Positions 45,618-53,562 of a DNA stretch of 64,000 bases are shown here, piece after piece. Positions within the stretch are counted from its first letter, which is position 1. Every line of letters begins with the position of its first letter. The stretch covers positions 868,001 to 932,000 of the forward strand of contig CP073042.1 in the NCBI GenBank assembly GCA_018114805.1, given 5' to 3'. The notes below the pieces were generated by a model. It did not search any database, had not been told where the DNA came from, and saw nothing but the letters and a program-made list of their open reading frames with translations. Source of the stretch: Candidatus Streptomyces philanthi. GTDB taxonomy: Bacteria > Actinomycetota > Actinomycetes > Streptomycetales > Streptomycetaceae. A program made the translations under genes and the position numbers.

Positions 45618-48600
45618 GTGCTAAGAAGAATCACGGTGGTCGGCGTGTCTTTGGCCGTAACCCTCGGCATAGCCGCGCTGCCCGCCGTCACCACGGCGTC
45701 GGCGGCGCCCGCGGAGAACCCGCGGACCGCCACCGCCAAGCCCAAGCCGGCCGACCGGGCCGTCGCAGCCGCCGACCAGGCTACCGCGAGCGGCCTGGAC
45801 GCGCTGGCCAAGGGCCCGGACGAGGAGTACCAGCGGCCGCGGCGTCACGCCGCGGCTGCGCGGCCTCTACTCGGTCGCCTACGAGCGCACCTACCACGGG
45901 CTGCCCGTCGTCGGCGGGGACGCCGTCGTCCTCGCGGACGCGCAGGGCAAGGTGCGCGGCACACAGTCGGCCACCCAGGCGCGGATCAACGTCTCCACCA
46001 CAGCGAAGATCACCGCGGCGGCCGCGGAGAAGACCAGCCGCGCGCGGCTCAAGAAGGTGGACAAGCGCGAGTCGCGCCGGCTCGTGGTCCGGGTCAAGGA
46101 CAACAAGGCGCACCTGGCCTGGGAGACCGTGCTCAGCGGCGCGACCGCGAACGGCCCCAGCCGGCTGCACGTGTTCGTCGACGCGATTGACGGCAAGGTC
46201 GTCGACTCGTACGACGACGTGCGCGCCGGCACCGGCAACAGCAAGTGGAACGGCCCCAACCCGCTGACCATCGACACCACCGCCAGCGGCAGCCAGTTCC
46301 AGCTCAAGGACCCGAAGCGGCCCGGTCTGAGCTGCGCCGACTACAGCGGCGGCAGCGTCATGACCAAGTCCAGCGACAACTGGGGCAACGGGAACACCAC
46401 CAGCAAGGAGACCGGCTGCGTCGATGCGATGTGGGGGGCTCAAAAAGAGTGGGACATGCTGTAAGGACTGGTTGGGCCGTAACGGGCACAACGGCAACGG
46501 CGGAAGCTGGCCGGTGCGCGTGGGGCTCAACGAGATGAACGCATACAGGGACGGGTAGCGGATCACCATCGGCCACAACCGGGCCAACGATTGGATCTCG
46601 GCCATGGACGTCATCGGCCACGAGTACGGCCACGGCATCGACCAGTTCACGCCGGGCGGCGCCAACAACGAGAACGGCCTCGGCGAGGGCACCGGCGACA
46701 TCTTCGGCGCCCTGACCGAGGCGTACGCCAACGAGCCCGCCCCGTACGACACGCCCGGCGACTACCTCGTCGGGGAGATGATCAACCTCAGCGGCAGTGG
46801 CCCGATCCGCAACATGTACGACCCGCAGAAGGTGAGCAACCACCCGCGGTGTTACAGCTCCTCGATCCCCAACACCGAGGTACACGCGGCGGTCGGCCCG
46901 CTCAACCACTGGTTCTACCTGCTCTCCGAGGGCTCCAAGCCGACCAGCCCGACCTGCAACAACTCCACGGTCACCGGCGTCGGCATCCAGACCGCCGGCA
47001 AGGTCTTCTACGGCGGCATGCTGCTCAAGACCAGCGGCATGACCCACAAGCGCTACCGCACCGCGACGCTGACCGCGGCCAAGGGGCTCGACGCGTCCTG
47101 CGACCTGTTCCGCAAGACCCAAGCCGCCTGGGACGCGATCAGCATCCCGGCCCAGCCCGGCGACCCGACCTGCACCAGCCAGGGCGGCGACTTCGCGGTG
47201 TCCGTGAGCCCGTCCGCGGGCAGTGTGGACCCGGGCTCGGCCGCCACGGCGACCATCGGCACCTCGACCACCAGCGGTGAGGCCCAGTCCGTCACGCTGT
47301 CGGCGACCGGCGCCCCGGCCGGCGCGAACGTGACCTTCACCCCGGCCACGGTGACCTCGGGCGCCAGCTCCACCATGAAGGTGACGACGTCCACCAGCAC
47401 CGCGCCGGGCACGTACCCAATCACCATCATGGCCAAGGGCACCGCGACGCACACCGCGCAGTACACGCTGACCGTCGGCGGCAGCGGCCCCGGCACCGGC
47501 ACCCCGGACATCGACGTGAACAAGGTCCGGGCGCACCTGACCGAGTTCCAGTCCATCGCCAGCCGCAACGGCGGCAACCGCCGCTCGACCAGCGAGGGCT
47601 ACCGGGACTCCGTCGCGTACCTGAAGGGCAAGCTCCAGGCGGCGGGTTACACCGTCACCGAGCAGCCCTGCACCTCCGGCGCGGGCCCGAACCTGATCGC
47701 CGAGTGGCCCAAGAGCGACGCGGCCAACACGTACATATTCGGCGCGCACCTGGACGGCGTGGCCGCCGGCCCCGGCATCAACGACAACGCCTCGGGCTCG
47801 GCCGCGCTCCTTGAGACGACCCTGACGCTGGCCGAGAAGAACCCGAACATGAAGAACCGGGTCCGCTTCGGCTGGTGGACGGACGAGGAGCAGGGCCTGA
47901 ACGGCTCGGACTTCTACGTGCGCTCGCTCTCCTCGACGCAGCGGTCGCAGATCAAGGCTTACTACAACTTCGACATGATCGGCTCGGTCAACGGCGGCTA
48001 CTTCATCAACCACATCACCTCCGCCGCCGCCAAGCCGATGAAGGAGTACTGGGACTCGCTCCAGCTCCAGCCGGAGGAGAACACCGAGGGCGCGGGCCGC
48101 TCGGACGACTACTCCTTCGAGCAGGCGGGCATCGCCAGCTCCGGCTACGCGACCGGCGCCAGCTACCGCAAGACCGCGGCCCAGGCCACCAAGTGGGGTG
48201 GCACCTCGGGTGGCGCGTACGACCCCTGCTACCACCAGGCATGCGACACCACGAACAACATCAACACCACGGCGCTCAACCGCGGCGTGGACGGCATCGC
48301 CTACACGCTGTGGAAGCAGGACGTCTCCGAGACCGCCCCAGCCGACGACTTCTCGCTGTCGGTCGAGCCCGGCTCGGGCACCGTGGAGCCGGGTGCCACC
48401 GCCAGCGCCACCTTCATCACCGCGACCACGAACGGCTCGGCCCAGTCGGTGCGCCTGTCGGCCACCGGGCTGCCGAGCGGGGCGCAGGCCACGTTCGACC
48501 CGGAGACCGTCACCTCGGGCGGCAAGTCCGCGGTGCAGATCGCCACGTCGGCGCAGACCCCGGCCGGCACCTACCCGATCACCATCACGGCGACCCACAG

Positions 48601-49090
48601 CGCCACCTACACGCTGACCGTCGGCGGCGGCACCCCGGGCTGTGACGAGCAGCTCATCGTCAACGGCGGCTTCGAGAACGGCAGCGCGCCGTGGACCGGC
48701 TCCACCGGCGCGATCGGCTCGCAGGCGGGCCAGACCGCGCACACCGGCACCCGGTACGCCTGGCTCGGCGGCTACGGCAACGCCACCAGCGACACCGTCA
48801 GCCAGACGGTGACCGTGCCCACCGGCTGCGCGTCGGCGACGCTGGGCTACTGGCTGCACGTGGACACCGACGAGACGGAGAACACGCCGTACGACCAGTT
48901 CACCATCAAGGTCAACGGCACCACCGTCGAGACGCTGGACAACACCGAGGCGGCCAGCGGCTACCAGGAGCGTTCGGTGGACCTGAGCCAGTACGCGGGT
49001 CAGCGGATCACGGTGACCTTCACCTCGGTGGAGGACGCCTACCTGCAGACCAGCTTCGTCGTGGACGACGTGACGCTGAACGTGAAGTGA
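45618..49090 (+). pseudogene. Secreted M4–M28 double metalloprotease, interrupted
   Basis: GTG 45618 (AAGGAG seven bases upstream), with a Sec signal peptide ending TASAAPA. The FTP propeptide ([19 protein letters not shown]) is in the next frame from about 45840. M4 part: [14 protein letters not shown], frame change near 46460, LNEMNAYRDG, TAG 46556–46558, then [30 protein letters not shown] (HExxH), [16 protein letters not shown] (third ligand), [10 protein letters not shown]. From 46604 on, the frame is clean for 828 residues: M4 end, an Ig-like repeat, an M28 aminopeptidase ([46 protein letters not shown]), a second Ig-like repeat and a jelly-roll-like end ([16 protein letters not shown]…). 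Two protease families in one chain is unusual. Confidence 0.82.
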
Positions 49091-49310
49091 GACCCCACCG
49101 GGTGGCGGGCCGGCTGAGGGCCGACCGGTGACCGGCCCGCCACCCGGGTGACACCAAGAGCACAGCCAGCACGGCAAGCGGCGCCGCCGGGGACCACGGC
49201 GGCGCCGCGAGCGTGTGCGCTCTGGCGGGCGCCGGAGCCGCCGGCGTCCGATCGGGCGAATCCGCGCACGGGCCGACTGTTCGGGCCGGCGACCGGTGAG
49301 GGGTGAACAC

Positions 49311-50105
49311 ATGAGTCGTGCGTACAGCCCCGTGCCCACCCCGGACCGGCGCTCCCGGCCCGCCCGCCTCGCCCTGACCGCGACCTGCCTGGCGGCCTGC
49401 GTCGCGCTGCTGGCCGGCTGCGGGGACGACGGCGGCGACGGGGACGGCGACCAGGCGTCCAAGGCCCCGTCGAGCCCGAGCCAGCCGGGCGACAGCCCGT
49501 CGGCCTCCGGCCGGCTCACCGACGACCAGGCCGAACGCAAGGCGCTGCTCCCGCTCGCCAGGGTCGACCACGCCAAGGCGGCCGAGACGGCGGTGGGCGA
49601 GGTGCCCGGCGGACGCCTGGTCGACCTGGAGCTCAAGGGCACGGGCGGCGGCCGTGGCGCCAGGACACCGGACGACGACGCCCCGGATGACGCGGGCGCG
49701 GCCGGCGCCCGCGCGGCCGGCCCGAGCGGTACGGCGAGCCCGCGGGCGCGGCACGCCGAGTGGGTCGCCAAGGTCGCCGCCAAGGACGGCACCGCGCACC
49801 GGGTACGCGTCGACGCCACGTCCGGCAAGGTGCTGGGCGCCGAGGCCGAGGCCGACCAGGGAGGCGACGACAAACGGGAGTTGGCGGCCCAGCTCAGCAA
49901 GGCCCGGCGCACCCCCGAACAGGCGGCCAAAGCCGCCACCGACACCAGGCGGGGCACGGTCACCTCCGTCGAACTCGGCGACGACGACGCCGGGGCCCTC
50001 GTCTGGTCCGTGGACGTCGTCACGCCGCGCGACGGGAACAAGACCACCCTCGCCGTGGACGCGGTGACCGGGAAGGTCGTCGGCGAACACGTCGACCGCG
50101 ACTGA
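49311..50105 (+). CDS. PepSY-domain lipoprotein
   Basis: 264 residues from ATG 49311 (MSRAYSPVPTPDRRSRPARLALTATCLAACVALLAGCGDDGG) with GAGGGG upstream. The lipobox LLAGC gives a lipid-anchored exported protein, followed by an Asp/Gly/Ser-rich spacer. Two PepSY-like repeats follow: DHAKAAETAVGEVPGGRLVDLELKG…EWVAKVAAKDGTAHRVRVDATSGKVLG, and TPEQAAKAATDTRRGTVTSVELGDDDAGALVWSVDVVTPRDGNKTTLAVDAVTGKVV. PepSY domains often inhibit M4 proteases, and this gene follows one by 220 bases. Frame clean. Confidence 0.85.
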   Translation: MSRAYSPVPTPDRRSRPARLALTATCLAACVALLAGCGDDGGDGDGDQASKAPSSPSQPGDSPSASGRLTDDQAERKALLPLARVDHAKAAETAVGEVPGGRLVDLELKGTGGGRGARTPDDDAPDDAGAAGARAAGPSGTASPRARHAEWVAKVAAKDGTAHRVRVDATSGKVLGAEAEADQGGDDKRELAAQLSKARRTPEQAAKAATDTRRGTVTSVELGDDDAGALVWSVDVVTPRDGNKTTLAVDAVTGKVVGEHVDRD

Positions 50106-50634
50106 CCCCCGGCCACCGGCCCGGCCCACCCGTACGCACCCGGCACCGCGCTCCACACGGCATGGTGGCGTGGTGGCCCACGCGGTGCGCCGCGAGGCCG
50201 ACGCCGTCATCTGCCGGCTCCGCGCCCGCCTCATCAGCCCACGCCCCGCGTCGGCGGCCGCTTCGGGCGCGCGGTGGTTCGGCCGGCCGGGGGTAACGGC
50301 CGGCCGGGGGAGGGCGGTTCGGCCAGCGCGAGGGGCGATAGTCAGCCGGCGCGGGCGTGGCGGTCGCTCGCGCGCCCCTTCGAAAGCGCACCGCGCCCCC
50401 GCGACTTCGGGGCGTGCCGGCCGGTCGGGGCACCGGTGGGACAGGGCATGGCCCGGCCTCCGGCACCGTCGGGCGCGGGCCGCGCGGCCCGGTCCGGCTT
50501 CGGCACACCGCTGCGACCTGGGCGTATCGCGGGCCGTGAGCGGATGGAGGCGCAGTGCCGGCACCGGAAGGGGTGGGACGGAAAAGGGCGGGCGAACTTC
50601 AGCCATCGCGGCACCCACCCCACGCCACCAGTTG
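50106..50634. other. Intergenic stretch, no gene seen
   Basis: About 530 bases of very GC-rich sequence between the lipoprotein and the DUF839 gene. Open frames here are Arg/Pro-rich shadows. The promoter at 50635 marks its end. Confidence 0.4.
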
Positions 50635-50664
50635 TTGCTGCCCTGTCAAAACCCGCCCTATAGT
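50635..50664 (+). promoter_or_regulatory. Promoter of DUF839 gene
   Basis: TTGCTG, 18-base spacer, TATAGT in a locally AT-rich stretch 25 bases before the candidate ATG 50690. Confidence 0.55.
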
Positions 50665-50689
50665 CTCTGCGGCTTGCGGGCACCGCCCG

Positions 50690-51928
50690 ATGCGACGCCC
50701 TGTGACCTGGGCGGAGTCCGCCCGGCAGGCCGCCCGGCCGTCGGTTGTCTTCACGTATCTGGAGTGGACCGTCGAACGACGCACCTTCCTGCGAGGCGCA
50801 GTCATCGGCAGCTCAGTAGCGACCTTCGGCGGCACCCTGATGCGTGGGGCCGCGTACGCCGCCCCGGCGCAGCCGGGCCCCGGCCCCTACGGCGCGCTCG
50901 GCGCCGCCGATGCCAGAGGCATCCAGTTGTCCAGCGGCTTCACCAGCCGGATCATCGCCCGCTCCGGCCAGACCGTCGCCGGCACCTCGTACACCTGGCA
51001 CAACGCCCCCGACGGCGGCGCCTGCTTCGCGGACGGCACCGGCTGGATCTACGTCTCCAACTCGGAGATCAGCCCGAACGGCGGCGTGGGCGCCGTGAAG
51101 TTCAACTCCTCCGGCACCATCACCGGCGCGCACCGCGTGCTCTCCAACACCCGGCAGAACTGCGCCGGCGGCAAGACCCCGTGGAACACCTGGCTCTCCT
51201 GCGAGGAGGTCAGCCTGGGGTACGTGTACGAGACCGACCCGTGGGACGTGAACGCGGCGACCCGGCGCGACGCGATGGGCCGCTTCAAGCACGAGGCCGC
51301 GGCGGCCGACCCGGTGCGCAAGGTGATCTACCTGACCGAGGACGAGTCCAACGGCTGCTTCTACCGCTTCGTCCCCACCGCCTGGGGCAACCTGTCCTCC
51401 GGCACGCTCCAGGTGCTGAAGGCGGGCACGTCCTCCTCCGGCTCGTTCACCTGGGCCAACGTGCCCGACCTGGACGGGGCGCCGACCGTGACGCGCGACC
51501 AGGTCTCGGGCGCCAAGCGGTTCAACGGCGGCGAGGGCTGCCACTACGCGAACGACACCGTCTGGTTCACCACCAAGGGCGACAACCGCGTGTGGCAGCT
51601 CAACCTGACCACCAACACCTACGAGTTGGCCTATGACGACTCGCTGGTCAGCGGCTCCGCCCCGATCTCCGGCGTGGACAACGTCACCGGTTCCTCGTCC
51701 GGCGACCTGTTCATCGCCGAGGACGGCGGCAACATGGAGATCTGCATCATCACGCCGGACGACGTGGTGGCGCCGTTCCTGCGGATCAACGGCCAGTCGG
51801 GCTCGGAGATCACCGGCCCGGCCTTCTCGCCCAACGGGCAGCGGCTTTACTTCTCCAGCCAGCGCGGCACGACGGGGAGTTCGTCGGGCGGCATCACGTA
51901 CGAGGTGACGGGGCCGTTCCGCTCGTAG
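50690..51928 (+). CDS. Tat-exported DUF839 (PhoX-like) protein
   Basis: Up to 412 residues from ATG 50690. The Tat motif RRTFLRG and hydrophobic AVIGSSVATFGGTLMRGAAYA are followed by a beta-propeller-like DUF839 domain: IQLSSGFTSRIIARSGQTVAGTSYTWHNAPDGGACFAD…WIYVSNSEI…GAVKFNSSGTITGAHRVLSNTRQNCAGGKTPWNTWLSCEE…GYVYETDPW…GRFKHEAAAADPVRKVIYLTEDE…GCFYRFVP…ANDTVWFTTKGDNRVWQLN…FIAEDGGNMEICIITPD. Family members include the calcium/iron alkaline phosphatase PhoX; the catalytic set here is not certain. The natural start may be just before ERRTFLRG, where the codon is GTC, so start is doubtful. Confidence 0.85.
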   Translation: MRRPVTWAESARQAARPSVVFTYLEWTVERRTFLRGAVIGSSVATFGGTLMRGAAYAAPAQPGPGPYGALGAADARGIQLSSGFTSRIIARSGQTVAGTSYTWHNAPDGGACFADGTGWIYVSNSEISPNGGVGAVKFNSSGTITGAHRVLSNTRQNCAGGKTPWNTWLSCEEVSLGYVYETDPWDVNAATRRDAMGRFKHEAAAADPVRKVIYLTEDESNGCFYRFVPTAWGNLSSGTLQVLKAGTSSSGSFTWANVPDLDGAPTVTRDQVSGAKRFNGGEGCHYANDTVWFTTKGDNRVWQLNLTTNTYELAYDDSLVSGSAPISGVDNVTGSSSGDLFIAEDGGNMEICIITPDDVVAPFLRINGQSGSEITGPAFSPNGQRLYFSSQRGTTGSSSGGITYEVTGPFRS

Positions 51929-53001
51929 CCACCGGTCTGGGCTCGGGTCGGTCCGTCGCGTGCGCGGCGGGCCGGCCGGCCCACGACCCGCCGCCCCCGG
52001 TCCCGGCGGCCCCCGGCCCCGGTGGTCGCTCCCCCGGGCTGCCGCAGCGCAGCAGGGCGATGCCCAGCGGGGTCAGGGTGTGCAACACGGCGCTGCCCTG
52101 CCGCAGCGTGACCAGCAGCCCGGCGTCGCGCAACACGGTGGCGTGCTGGCTGGCGGAGGCGAGCGACACGCCGACCCGGCGGGCGAGTTCGCTGGTGGTG
52201 CAGCCGGCGCCTATCCCCTGGAGCACGGCCGACCTGGTGGAGCCGACGAGCTTGACCAGCGAGCGCACGGGCGTGACCAGGGCCGGGCCCGCGGCTTGGT
52301 CGAGCGGGTAGACGAACACCGGCGTGAGCGCCGGGTTGTGGAAGGTGACCGGCGTGCGCCGGCAGAAGAACGAGGGCAGCAACAGCAGTCCGCTCCCGTC
52401 CAGGTACAGGTCCCGGTCCACGGGGTAGTCCACTTCGATGACCGGCGGGCGCCAGCGCATGGTGGCCGGCAGCGAGGTCAGCAGCCCGTCCACGCCGCCG
52501 TCCAGCAGGGGCCCGGCCACGGGCGGCGCGGTCGGCCTAGATGCGGGCGTGCAGGTGCGGCCAGTACGGTGCGATGGCGGCCCGGTGGTAGTCCCGGAGC
52601 GTGTCCACGAGGCGGGCCAGGGCCCGGTCGGCGCCCTCGCCGTCGGCCATCGGGCGCATCCACGCCGGCAGGGCGCGGCCCGCCGGGAGGTGGGATATCT
52701 CGGTGCGTAACCTCTCGGCCGGTGTGGCCCGCACCGCCTCCATCGCCTCCTCGACGCCGATGACGCCCTCGGACGGCGTCAGGAAGTCGGGAAAATAGCC
52801 CCGCTGCGGCACCAGCGGTGCCAGCAACCGGGGCTCGGAATGCAGCCGCGCCCGCGTTTGCGAGCGCCATTCGCCGAAGATGTTCTCCGCTTGTTTCTGG
52901 CGAAGTCGATAGAAACTTAAAATAGTTTCCCAGAGTGCGTCCGGGCGAGCGGCCATCCGCAGCCGCGCCAGGTCCACGCTTGTGAAATGGACGGGCAGCA
53001 C
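51894..53001 (-). pseudogene. ArsR-like transcriptional regulator with in-frame TAG and a frame change
   Basis: GTG 53001 (MLPVHFTSVDLARLRMAARPDALWETILSFYRLRQKQAENIFGEWRSQTRARLHSEPRLLAPLVPQRGYFPDFLTPSEGVIGVEEAMEAVRATPAERLRTEISHL…YWPHLHARI), then TAG (52537–52539), ADRAARGRA, and by a frame change near 52505 LLDGGVDGLLTSLPATMRWRPPVIEVDYPVDRDLYLDGSGLLLLPSFFCRRTPVTFHNPALTPVFVYPLDQ…LVKLVGSTRSAVLQGIGAGCTTSELARRVGVSLASASQHATVLRDAGLLVTLRQGSAVLHTLTPLGIALL, the ArsR wHTH. This long-ArsR type is common in Streptomyces. Expected GAG (Glu) at the stop. Effector unknown. Confidence 0.78.
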
Positions 53002-53084
53002 TAAACCCCCACATGCGGCATCCGTAGTTCCCCCAATCCCTGAGTATGCACCCCAACACGAGCAGTTACCACGCCCTTTTGGCT

Positions 53085-53311
53085 AGAGTTGAAACGGGTC
53101 GCGCTCCGACATGTCCAACCGGAATGCTTGGACGTGGGAAAAGGCAGGGGCATTTTCCCGGTGGGTGCTCAGGCCGGATTGCTCGTTCCCGTGGGGGGTA
53201 ACGGGCGCCGCAAGGCCGTTGAGCATCAGTTGCCGCCGCACATCTGGTCGGCGGCAACGGCTCCCGTGGGGGGAGTAGGGGGCGGCGCCTGGCACAGGCG
53301 CCGCCCCCTTT
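53085..53311 (+). ncRNA. Candidate structured RNA ending in an intrinsic terminator
   Basis: No convincing coding frame. Four hairpins in series: GTCCAA/TTGGAC (53113–53133), GGGAAAA/TTTTCCC (53136–53159), GTTGCCGCCG/CGGCGGCAAC (53229–53258), and a 14-bp stem GGGGGCGGCGCCTG/CAGGCGCCGCCCCC (53278–53308) followed by TTT. A TAGAGT -10-like box lies at about 53075. It is divergent from the ArsR-like gene and has no rightward gene to serve, which fits an independent small RNA of about 220 bases. A short peptide gene (83 codons from 53089) is an alternative. Confidence 0.5.
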
Positions 53312-53562
53312 CGTATGCCGGAGCCGTACTCCCGCCGTAGTCCGCCTACGGCGAGGAGATCGGGTGCCGGGGGGTGAGGGTGGGTGTCCCCGACGCGATC
53401 CCCGCTACGACGGGGCCGGCTTCCGGTGGTATGCGGTCCTCGCCCGGCCTGGCCCGCGAGGACGTTTTGGTGCGCGTGCTCGTCGCTGGTGACCGTCGAC
53501 GGCCGGTGTTCGTGCACCGGCCGCCGACGGCGTGGGCCCGCGAAACGGGCCCGCTCAGGGGG

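Noticed and set aside
46358..50158. 1266-codon reverse open frame
   Set aside because: Antisense shadow of the protease and PepSY lipoprotein genes; no domain sense.
16666..52539. Stop-codon reassignment or programmed readthrough as the cause of the in-frame stops
   Set aside because: All three stop codons occur, core genes use the same stops normally, and no common downstream context is visible.
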